This document shows positions 1 to 5,698 of a stretch of 5,698 nucleotides of DNA, one piece after another. Every line of letters begins with the position of its first letter. Position 1 is the stretch's first letter. The translations under genes were made by a program, and so were the position numbers. The stretch is taken from the NCBI GenBank assembly GCA_016763915.1, contig JAESSX010000055.1, positions 1 through 5,698 of the forward strand, in the 5' to 3' direction. Origin of the DNA: Rhodospirillales bacterium. GTDB taxonomy: Bacteria; Pseudomonadota; Alphaproteobacteria; Rhodospirillales_A; Casp-alpha2. The notes below the pieces were generated by a model. That model searched no databases and was not told where the DNA came from. It worked only from the letters and a program-made list of their open reading frames with translations.

Positions 1-1151
1 AGAAAGATGCCCTCAGGGACATCCAGGTGGTGGATTGCAAGGGTAAGTGCCTGTGCCCGGGACTGATCGACATGCGCATCGAGATCGGTGATCTGGCGGC
101 GACGGTGGCGGCGGCGGTTTCCGGCGGGGTGACGTCGGCGGTCTGCCTGCCCAACACCGAACCGGTCATCGACGACATGTCGGTGGTCGAATTCGTCGCC
201 CGGCGCGCGCGCAAGCAGGGCATGGCCAAGGTCTACCCTTACGGCGCCGTGACCAAAGGGCTGGCAGGCGAGGAACTGGCCGAATTAGGCTTGTTGGCGG
301 AATCGGGCGCTGTCGCCTTTACCGACGGCGTGCGCGCCGTCGCCGACGCGCAAGTGATGCGCCAGGCGCTGAGCTACGCCTCCACCTTCGGGCTGATGAT
401 CGTCCAGCACCCGGAAGAACCCAGCCTCGCCGCCGGCGGCGTCATGAACGCCGGGGAGGTGGCGACCCGGCTGGGGCTGTTCGGAATCCCGACCGAGGCC
501 GAGGTGATCATGGTCGAACGCGACCTGCGCCTGGCCTCCCTCACCGGCGGCCGGCTTCACATCGCCCATGTTTCCACGAAAGCCGGCATCGACGCCGTCC
601 GCCGGGCCAAGGCCGGTGGGCTCAACGTCACCTGCGACACCGCACCGCCCTATTTCGCGCTCAACGAAAACGCCATCGGCGATTACCGCACCTTCGCCAA
701 ACTGTCGCCGCCGTTACGCGGCGAAGACGACCGCCAGGCGGTTGTCGAAGGGCTGGCCGACGGCACCATCGACGCCATCGCGTCCGACCACTCGCCCCGG
801 GACGAAGAATCCAAACGCCTTCCGTTCGCTCAGGCCGCCCCCGGCGGCATAGGGCTCAACACGCTGCTGGCGGTATCGCTGGAACTCTACCACAACGGCC
901 ATATGGGCTTGGTAGACGTGCTGGCTCTGATCACCTCGGCCCCGGCCCGCCTGATGGGACTGCCGGCGGGCCGGCTGGAAAAGGGCGCGCCCGCCGATCT
1001 GGTGCTGTTTGATGCGGACGAGGGCTGGAAAGTGGACGCCGACGCGCTTATCGGCAAGGCCAAGAACTCGCCCTTCGACGGCCGCCCGGTGCAGGGCCGC
1101 GTGCTGAGGACCATCATCGACGGGCGCACCGTGTTCGAGCCGGACGAATAA
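1..1151 (+). CDS. pyrC: Dihydroorotase-family protein, probably non-catalytic PyrC partner of aspartate transcarbamoylase (5' partial)
   Basis: The open frame runs in from the left edge (first full codon at position 3) and ends at TAA 1149-1151. The GTG at 27 lies inside the conserved strand before CLCPGLIDM, so the real start is upstream and roughly 50 residues are missing. Numbering from the codon at 27, family landmarks are CLPNTEPVIDD (40-50), AFTDG (97-101), VQHPEEPSLA (126-135), HIAHVST (178-184), IASDHSPRDEESK (251-263) and the C-terminal GAPADLVLFD (320-329). Active dihydroorotases carry a metal-binding HxH followed by an Arg-bearing loop. Here the site reads DMRIE (15-19), and the loop is about eight residues shorter than I recall for relatives. 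The other metal-site positions (D100, H128, H181, D254) remain. The TPHH segment reads APPYF (206-210). I infer a structural subunit that assembles with PyrB, as for pyrC'/pyrX of pseudomonads, with another PyrC doing the chemistry. Family assignment is firm; lack of activity is inference. Confidence 0.93.
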   Translation, partial: KDALRDIQVVDCKGKCLCPGLIDMRIEIGDLAATVAAAVSGGVTSAVCLPNTEPVIDDMSVVEFVARRARKQGMAKVYPYGAVTKGLAGEELAELGLLAESGAVAFTDGVRAVADAQVMRQALSYASTFGLMIVQHPEEPSLAAGGVMNAGEVATRLGLFGIPTEAEVIMVERDLRLASLTGGRLHIAHVSTKAGIDAVRRAKAGGLNVTCDTAPPYFALNENAIGDYRTFAKLSPPLRGEDDRQAVVEGLADGTIDAIASDHSPRDEESKRLPFAQAAPGGIGLNTLLAVSLELYHNGHMGLVDVLALITSAPARLMGLPAGRLEKGAPADLVLFDADEGWKVDADALIGKAKNSPFDGRPVQGRVLRTIIDGRTVFEPDE

Positions 1152-1154
1152 GCC

Positions 1155-1772
1155 ATGACCGGACCGGTTGATGGATTCTCCCTGCAATTCCTGATCGCCG
1201 TGTTGGGCGGCTATCTGTTGGGCTCCATCCCCTTCGGCCTGGTGCTGACCCGCATGGCCGGGCTCGGCGATGTGCGCGCCATCGGGTCCGGCAACATCGG
1301 CGCCACCAACGTGCTGCGCACCGGCAGGAAGGGCCTGGCGGCGGCGACGCTGTTACTGGACGGCGGCAAGGGCTGGCTGGTGGTCTTCGTGGTCGGGCGC
1401 AACTGGGGGTTCTTCGAAGGGCTCGACGTCGGGCTGGCCGCCGGGTTTGCCGCCGTCATCGGCCACAATTATCCGGTGTGGCTGAAATTCAAGGGCGGCA
1501 AGGGCGTGGCGACGACGCTGGGGGTCTTGCTGGGGGCGTATTTCCCGGCCGGCGCCGCCGCTTGTGTCGTCTGGCTGATCACCGCGGCGGTGTTCCGCTA
1601 TTCCTCGCTGGCAGCGTTGTTGGGCCTGCTGGCGGCGCCGGCCTATGCCTTCTGGGCCGGCGCCTATCCGGTCGTGATTACGGGCGGCGCGCTGGTGGTG
1701 TTGTCCATTTTCCGCCACCGGGCCAATATCGAACGGCTGATCCGCGGCGAGGAATCGAAAATCGGCGGCTAG
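1155..1772 (+). CDS. plsY: Acyl-phosphate:glycerol-3-phosphate acyltransferase PlsY
   Basis: PlsY is an inner-membrane enzyme that moves an acyl group from acyl-phosphate to glycerol-3-phosphate, giving lysophosphatidic acid, the first step of phospholipid synthesis. The 205-residue product has the usual family length and all three conserved cytoplasmic motifs: GSGNIGATNVLRTGRKG (44-60), GHNYPVWLKFKGGKGVATT (103-121) with the Gly-rich loop, and FRHRANIERLIRGEE (186-200). Hydrophobic stretches at about 10-32, 61-80, 92-106, 122-146 and 151-185 fit the five-segment topology, and GSIPFGL (23-29) closes the first. The ATG lies three bases after the pyrC stop. The Shine-Dalgarno match before it is weak, so translation is probably coupled to pyrC. 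Nothing looks broken or unusual. Confidence 0.97.
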   Translation: MTGPVDGFSLQFLIAVLGGYLLGSIPFGLVLTRMAGLGDVRAIGSGNIGATNVLRTGRKGLAAATLLLDGGKGWLVVFVVGRNWGFFEGLDVGLAAGFAAVIGHNYPVWLKFKGGKGVATTLGVLLGAYFPAGAAACVVWLITAAVFRYSSLAALLGLLAAPAYAFWAGAYPVVITGGALVVLSIFRHRANIERLIRGEESKIGG

Positions 1773-1791
1773 CGGCCCGCGTTCGCCGCTA
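1770..1791 (+). terminator. Weak hairpin at the plsY stop codon, possible terminator
   Basis: TAGCGGC (1770-1776) and GCCGCTA (1785-1791) form a perfect 7-base-pair stem around an 8-base loop, and the first arm contains the plsY stop codon. Only three T residues follow (1792-1794), so this is a poor match to an intrinsic terminator. It may slow or end pyrC-plsY transcription, protect the 3' end, or be chance in GC-rich DNA. Confidence 0.3.
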
Positions 1792-1799
1792 TTTCCCTG

Positions 1800-1830
1800 C
1801 TGGCGGAAACCCTGTTAAAGTGTATACAAT
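1800..1830 (+). promoter_or_regulatory. Candidate promoter for emrAB
   Basis: This is the AT-richest part of the plsY-emrA gap. A -10-like element, either TATACA (1823-1828) or TACAAT (1825-1830), lies about 66 bases before the emrA start. CTGGCG (1800-1805), 17 bases before TATACA, is only a poor -35 match. The 8-base palindrome TGTATACA (1821-1828) overlaps the -10 candidate. A start near 1835 would put the downstream inverted repeat across the transcription start. This is inference from spacing and composition only. Confidence 0.3.
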
Positions 1831-1836
1831 CTGACC

Positions 1837-1857
1837 AAGGGACGAAATTCGTCCCTT
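1837..1857. promoter_or_regulatory. Near-perfect inverted repeat upstream of emrA, candidate operator
   Basis: Arm AAGGGACGAA (1837-1846) and arm TTCGTCCCTT (1848-1857) are exact reverse complements around the single base A1847. Symmetry stops cleanly on both sides. A centre this tight fits a dimeric repressor site of TetR or MarR type. As RNA it could form an 8-base-pair stem with a 5-base loop, but no T-tract follows, so an intrinsic terminator is unlikely. It lies 38 bases before the emrA ATG, just downstream of the candidate -10. No regulator gene is present in the window, so the binding protein is unknown. The repeat is seen directly; its role is inferred. Confidence 0.55.
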
Positions 1858-1880
1858 ATGACCTTTGGCCCCAAACGTTT

Positions 1881-1886
1881 AAGGAT
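1881..1886 (+). promoter_or_regulatory. Ribosome binding site of emrA
   Basis: AAGGAT lies nine bases before the ATG at 1896 and is the best Shine-Dalgarno match near any start in this window. It supports that start codon for emrA. Confidence 0.6.
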
Positions 1887-1895
1887 CCCGCCCCC

Positions 1896-3050
1896 ATGCC
1901 CGACGGCGCCGACAATAAAACCGGAACCGCGCCTGCCGGCCATGCCGCGGACAAGACGCCCGGGTCTGCTTCAAGCCGGAAAATGCGGCCCTTGATCATT
2001 CTCACCGTCGCCGCCATCGCCGTGTTCTTCGGCGGCCGGGAAGTCTATCACCGGTTCAATTACGTTTATGCCGAGGATTCCCGTATCGAGGCCGACCTGA
2101 TCACCGTGTCCAGCCGTGTCGCCGGCTGGGTGACGGCCCTGGAGATCACCGAGGGCAGCCTGATTTCCCAAGGCCAGGTGTTGTTGATCATCGATTCCCG
2201 GGAATCGAAATTGCGAATTTCCGAACTGAACGCCCAGTCCGCCGGGCTCGACGCCGAACGCGGCCGGCTGGCCGCCGAACGCCGCATGGTCGATGAAAAA
2301 ACCGCCAGCCTGTTTTTATCGCAACAATCCGAACGCGATGCCGTCCGCGTCGCCGTGTCGTCGCTGCAGCCCCAGATCAAACTGGCGATGCGGGAATTCG
2401 AGCGCGCCAAATCCCTTTTCGAGCGCAAGGTAGTCTCGCGCCGGCAACTGGACCAGGCCGAAAACGCCCATAGCCGGGTCCAACGCGAACACCAGATCGC
2501 CCTGGCCAGGCTAAAGGCGGCCGATGCCAAGCTGGCCGAGGCCAGGGCCGAGCGGTCGCAACTGGGCGTGTTGGACGGAGATATCGCCATCCTCACCCAC
2601 CGCAAGACCGAATTGCTGGTCCAGCTGGAAAAACAGAAACTGGATTTGGCCGACCGCACCATCCGCGGCCCGGTCGACGGCGTCGTCGACAAGACCTTCA
2701 TCAAGGTCGGCGAATACGTCACCCCGGGACAACGCCTGGCGCTGGTGCACGACCCAGCCAAAATCTGGGTCAAGGCCAACATCAAGGAAACCCTGATCCG
2801 CAAACTGAAACCTGGGCAACCGGTCGAGGTCAGTGTCGACGCTTACCCGGACATTCCCTTCATCGGCAGGGTGCTGAGCATCGGCAACGCCACCACCAGC
2901 GAGTTCGCCCTGCTGCCGAGCCCCAACCCGAGCGGCAATTTCACCAAAATTACCCAACGCATGGCGGTGCGCATCGCCATTGATCAAAAGGATGACCTGC
3001 TGCGTCCGGGCATGATGGTCGAAGTCAACATTGACATCCGCAACCCTTGA
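1896..3050 (+). CDS. emrA: EmrA/HlyD-family periplasmic adaptor of a multidrug efflux pump
   Basis: This membrane fusion protein would link an inner-membrane MFS pump to an outer-membrane TolC-type channel. The 384-residue product has an EmrA-like order: a polar N-terminus inside the cell (1-30), one membrane anchor (about 31-48), a first lipoyl half-motif with DSRIEADLITVSSRVAGWV (61-79) and EGSLISQGQVLLIIDS (86-101), a long charged helical hairpin (about 103-253), the second lipoyl half with IRGPVDGVVDKTFIKVGEYV (256-275), and a beta-barrel ending in NFTKITQRMAVRIAI (348-362) and LRPGMMVEVNI (369-379). The start is backed by a good ribosome binding site. emrB follows with a 20-base overlap, so the two are made together. 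No TolC gene is in the window, so the outer-membrane partner must be elsewhere. Substrates cannot be read from sequence; FarA-like or other EmrA paralogues are equally possible names. Confidence 0.92.
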   Translation: MPDGADNKTGTAPAGHAADKTPGSASSRKMRPLIILTVAAIAVFFGGREVYHRFNYVYAEDSRIEADLITVSSRVAGWVTALEITEGSLISQGQVLLIIDSRESKLRISELNAQSAGLDAERGRLAAERRMVDEKTASLFLSQQSERDAVRVAVSSLQPQIKLAMREFERAKSLFERKVVSRRQLDQAENAHSRVQREHQIALARLKAADAKLAEARAERSQLGVLDGDIAILTHRKTELLVQLEKQKLDLADRTIRGPVDGVVDKTFIKVGEYVTPGQRLALVHDPAKIWVKANIKETLIRKLKPGQPVEVSVDAYPDIPFIGRVLSIGNATTSEFALLPSPNPSGNFTKITQRMAVRIAIDQKDDLLRPGMMVEVNIDIRNP

Positions 3051-4575
3051 ACAGCAATTCGACCGCTATGGGCCCGCCTATCGCTGGCTGGTGACCATCG
3101 CCGGCATGATCGGCGCCATGTCCATGGTGTTGTCAGCGACCATGGTCAACGTCGCCGTGCCTTCCATCATGGGCGCCTACGGCGTCGGCCAGGACATGGC
3201 CCAATGGGCGGCGACCGCGTTCATTTCCTCCATGGTCGCCAGCCAGTTGCTCAACACCTGGGTGGTGCGCGCCTTCGGCCAGCGGCTGGCGTATTCGTTG
3301 ACGTTGATCATTTTTACCATCGGCGCGGTGATCTGCGTTGTCAGCCCGACCATCGAGGTCCTGATCATCGGCCGCATCATGCAGGGGTTTTCCGCCGGCG
3401 TGATCCAGCCGCTGGTGATGGCGACGATTATTTCCGTCTTCCCGGCCAACCGCCGGGGCTTCGCCATGGGATTGTACGGCATGGGGGTAACGCTGGCGCC
3501 CAGCTTCGGGCCGCTGGTCGGCGGCCTCACCATCGACGCCCTGACCTGGCGGCATATTTTCATCGCCCCCATACCGCTCGTCGCCATCGCCTTCGCCATG
3601 GGCCTGGTATTCATGCCGGGCAAGAAATTCTCCAGGCAACTGCCGGAATTCGACTGGACCGGGTTTGTCCTGCTGGCCACGGCCCTGGTCTGCCTGATGG
3701 CCGGCGTCGGCAACGGCCAGCGCTGGGGCTGGGGGTCGGACGGAATCTTGGGCCTCTTTTTCATCGGCCTTTGCGCGTCGGTGGCCTTTGTCTACTGGCA
3801 GGCCCACGCCAAGGCGCCGCTGCTCGACCTGACCCTGTTCCTCAATCCGCGGTTCGCCGCCGCCATGGTCATCGCCTTCGCCTTCGGCGCCGGAAATTTC
3901 GCCACCAATTACGCCATTCCCGTGTTTACCCAGGCGGTGCAGGGTTTCACCCCGACCAAGGCGGGCATGGTGCTGGTGCCGGCGGGATTGCTGCTGGTGA
4001 CGATGATTCCGTTTTCCGGACGGCTGGCCGACCGCGTGCCGCCGCACCTGCCGATCATGACCGGCGTCGCGCTGTTCGCCTTCGCCGCCTATCTATTGTC
4101 CTTTTCCGACGTCAATACGCCGTTCCTGATGATCGCCATGTTCGCCGTCCTCAGCCGCTTCGGGCTCGGCCTGGTAATGCCCAACATGGGGGCGGCGGCC
4201 ATGCGCACCGTTCCCACCGAACGGCTCAACCATGCCGCCGGGGCCTATAACTTCACCCGCCAACTGGGCGGCGCCTTCGGCGTCAACTGCGTGGTCGCGA
4301 TCTCCGAATACCGCACCGCCTTTCACGCCGACGCGCTGACCGCGACGCAGACGCCGGCCAACGTCCTGTCGGGGGAACTGATCGACAAGGTCCAACGCGT
4401 GCTGTCGGAACAGGGCCTCTCCGAGGCCGCGCAACAGTCGGGCGCGCTGAATTACCTAAGCTCGGTCATCCACGCCCAGGCCATTACGTTCGGATTCCAG
4501 GACGCCTTCCTGATCATCTGCATGGTCTTTATCGCCACCCTGATCCCGGCCTGGATGCTCAAGCGGACGAAGTAG
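3031..4575 (+). CDS. emrB: EmrB-type MFS multidrug exporter, DHA2 family (14 membrane segments)
   Basis: This is the proton-driven inner-membrane pump expected to work with the upstream adaptor. The 514-residue product matches EmrB length, with about 14 hydrophobic segments from residue 19 to 508. Recognisable motifs are LIIGRIMQGFSAGVIQPL (111-128; motif B with R114), MGVTLAPSFGPLVGG (151-165; antiporter motif C) and AAGAYNFTRQLGGAFG (402-417). A long periplasmic loop (about 426-488) precedes the last segment. TTG at 3031 is the only usable start: an in-frame stop lies at 3013-3015, and the next candidate, GTG at 3091, falls inside segment 1. The overlap with emrA implies translational coupling. 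One oddity is that the first-segment motif, usually LDxTIxNVAxP, reads LSATMVNVAVP (34-44), with Ser35 replacing the conserved Asp. Family is clear; the substrate is unknown. Confidence 0.92.
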   Translation: MTSATLEQQFDRYGPAYRWLVTIAGMIGAMSMVLSATMVNVAVPSIMGAYGVGQDMAQWAATAFISSMVASQLLNTWVVRAFGQRLAYSLTLIIFTIGAVICVVSPTIEVLIIGRIMQGFSAGVIQPLVMATIISVFPANRRGFAMGLYGMGVTLAPSFGPLVGGLTIDALTWRHIFIAPIPLVAIAFAMGLVFMPGKKFSRQLPEFDWTGFVLLATALVCLMAGVGNGQRWGWGSDGILGLFFIGLCASVAFVYWQAHAKAPLLDLTLFLNPRFAAAMVIAFAFGAGNFATNYAIPVFTQAVQGFTPTKAGMVLVPAGLLLVTMIPFSGRLADRVPPHLPIMTGVALFAFAAYLLSFSDVNTPFLMIAMFAVLSRFGLGLVMPNMGAAAMRTVPTERLNHAAGAYNFTRQLGGAFGVNCVVAISEYRTAFHADALTATQTPANVLSGELIDKVQRVLSEQGLSEAAQQSGALNYLSSVIHAQAITFGFQDAFLIICMVFIATLIPAWMLKRTK

Positions 4576-4675
4576 CGCGCACACCCTTTGCAAGCCGTTT
4601 GGCGTTTTCCCCTTGCGTGACAACCATCGCCTGTAATAGAACGTAACAGGAACTTATTTTTGGTTGTCCGCCGCC
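4576..4675. other. emrB-dprA intergenic gap
   Basis: This 100-base gap is AT-richer than its flanks. GTGACA (4617-4622) resembles a -35 box, and TGTAAT (4632-4637) and TAGAAC (4637-4642) resemble -10 boxes, but no pair has good spacing. A dprA promoter here is therefore possible but unproven. GCC-GTTT-GGC followed by GTTTT (4594-4608) is too short a stem to call a terminator for emrB. AGGAA (4648-4652) is 23 bases from the ATG of dprA but 11 from an in-frame TTG at 4664. Confidence 0.4.
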
Positions 4676-5698
4676 ATGAACAAATCCCAGACCCTGACTG
4701 CCGCCGACAGGCTGGACTGGCTGCGCCTGATCCGGTCCGACAACGTCGGGCCGATTACCTTTTACAAACTGCTGGAGCGATTCGGCAACGTCCGCGCGGC
4801 GCTCGACGCGCTGCCGGAAATGGCCCGGCGCGGCGGCCGGGCGGGGCGACTCAAGGTGGCGACGCTCGCCGCCGCCGAACGGGAAATGGAGGCCCTGGAC
4901 AAAATCGGCGCCGTGCCGATCGGCCGGGGCGAGCCGGACTATCCGCCGCTGCTCGGCCATATCGAAGACGCGCCGCCGCTGATCAATGCCCTCGGCCACA
5001 CGCACCTTTTGCGCAAAAAGGCCATCGCCGTCGTCGGCGCGCGCAACGCCTCCGTCAACGGGCTCGGGTTCGCCGAAAAGATCGCCCGCGACCTCGGCCA
5101 GGGCGGATTGCTGGTGGTCTCAGGCATGGCCCGGGGGATCGACGCGGCGGCCCATCGCGGCGCCCTTGGCACCGGCACGGCCGCGGTGCTGGGCGGCGGC
5201 GTCGATGTGATCTACCCGAAGGAGAACGCCGACCTCTACGACAGGCTGCGCGGCGAAGGGGTGATGGTGTCCGAGATCGCGCCGGGCACCCAACCCCAGG
5301 CCCGCCATTTCCCGCGCCGCAACCGGTTGATATCCGGCATCGCCCGGGGCGTCGTGGTGGTCGAGGCGAGCCCGCGCTCAGGGTCCCTGATCACGGCGCG
5401 CATGGCCTTGGAGCAGGGCCGCGATGTCTATGCCGTGCCCGGCGCCGCCGTCGACCCCAGGGCGCGCGGAACCAACAACCTGATCCGCCAGGGCGCGATT
5501 TTAACGGAATCCGCGAACGATGTGTTCGAGGTCCTGAACAGCGCCGGAGAGATACCCTTAGGGGATAGTGAACTTATTGATTTCAAAGGAATTTCACCAA
5601 CTCCGCCGGACCCGGACTTAGTTGCGTCGGCGCGCAGCGGTATAGAAAAAAATTTCGGCGCAGCGCCAACTCCTGTTGACGAAATCATTCGTAACTGC
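4676..5698 (+). CDS. dprA: DNA-processing protein DprA (3' partial)
   Basis: DprA (Smf) binds incoming single-stranded DNA in the cytoplasm and loads RecA during natural transformation; it is also widespread in species not known to be competent. The frame stays open for 341 codons to the window edge. Residues about 10-80 form the helical N-terminal domain. The Rossmann-like core follows: AIAVVGARNAS (116-126), LLVVSGMARGIDAAAHRGAL (145-164), HFPRRNRLISGIARG (211-225), VVVVEASPRSGSLITARMAL (226-245), VYAVPG (251-256) and GTNNLIRQGA (265-274). R123 of the GAR turn and the FPRRNR segment match the conserved DNA-binding pocket. A Pro- and acid-rich linker (about 288-330) leads to PTPVDEIIRNC, the start of the C-terminal winged-helix domain cut by the edge. 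ATG 4676 is the simplest start; TTG 4664 would add four residues and has a better placed ribosome binding site. Linker codons are AT-richer than the rest. Confidence 0.95.
   Translation, partial: MNKSQTLTAADRLDWLRLIRSDNVGPITFYKLLERFGNVRAALDALPEMARRGGRAGRLKVATLAAAEREMEALDKIGAVPIGRGEPDYPPLLGHIEDAPPLINALGHTHLLRKKAIAVVGARNASVNGLGFAEKIARDLGQGGLLVVSGMARGIDAAAHRGALGTGTAAVLGGGVDVIYPKENADLYDRLRGEGVMVSEIAPGTQPQARHFPRRNRLISGIARGVVVVEASPRSGSLITARMALEQGRDVYAVPGAAVDPRARGTNNLIRQGAILTESANDVFEVLNSAGEIPLGDSELIDFKGISPTPPDPDLVASARSGIEKNFGAAPTPVDEIIRNC

Noticed and set aside
27..29. GTG at 27 as the real start of pyrC
   Set aside because: The frame is open to the left edge and the codons before it continue the family sequence leading into CLCPGLIDM, so the gene is truncated by the window rather than starting here.
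2066..2803. A 245-codon open frame on the minus strand opposite emrA
   Set aside because: The Ser/Arg-rich product has no recognisable motif and lies wholly opposite a well-supported gene.
3133..4047. A 304-codon open frame on the minus strand opposite emrB
   Set aside because: Composition is His/Gly/Arg-rich, as expected for the complement of GC-rich coding DNA, with no domain and no upstream signals.
3204..4250. A 348-codon open frame inside emrB
   Set aside because: The product is Arg/His/Gly-rich without motifs or membrane segments, and the emrB frame shows family motifs across the same bases.
4594..4608. Possible intrinsic terminator after emrB (GCC-GTTT-GGC then GTTTT)
   Set aside because: The stem is only three base pairs and cannot be extended without mismatches.
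4660..5568. A long open frame on the + strand, about 302 codons, overlapping dprA
   Set aside because: Its product is a low-complexity Arg/Gly/Pro-rich string with no recognisable domain, whereas the frame from 4676 gives clear DprA motifs throughout. It is a shadow frame of GC-rich DNA.

Overview
This GC-rich window carries five genes, all on the + strand and closely spaced. It reads as a piece of an alphaproteobacterial chromosome, possibly a Rhodospirillales-like lineage. That assignment rests on protein style (HxH-less PyrC, PlsY, DprA) and on my memory that alphaproteobacteria often carry pyrB-pyrC-plsY-dprA-topA. It was not tested by a search.

Layout: (1) positions 1-1151 hold the 3' part of a dihydroorotase-family gene (pyrC) whose start lies upstream of the window. 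It appears to be the non-catalytic type that partners aspartate transcarbamoylase. (2) plsY (1155-1772) follows after only three bases and encodes the membrane acyl-phosphate:glycerol-3-phosphate acyltransferase. (3) A 123-base gap (1773-1895) contains a weak hairpin at the plsY stop, a possible promoter, and a near-perfect inverted repeat with 10-base arms around one central base. (4) emrA (1896-3050) and emrB (3031-4575) overlap by 20 bases and encode a two-part drug efflux pump: a periplasmic adaptor of the HlyD/EmrA family and a 14-segment MFS transporter of the DHA2 family. (5) A 100-base gap leads to dprA (4676-5698), which runs off the right edge without a stop codon.

pyrC and plsY look like one transcription unit for pyrimidine and phospholipid synthesis. 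emrAB looks like a separately promoted, translationally coupled pair, probably inserted between plsY and dprA. dprA encodes the DNA-processing protein that loads RecA on incoming single-stranded DNA.

I found no RNA gene, mobile element, CRISPR array or clear new system. The points most worth a second look are the inverted repeat upstream of emrA, the loss of metal-binding and substrate-loop residues in PyrC, the Asp-to-Ser change in the first membrane segment of EmrB, and the AT-richer linker with an A7 run in dprA.
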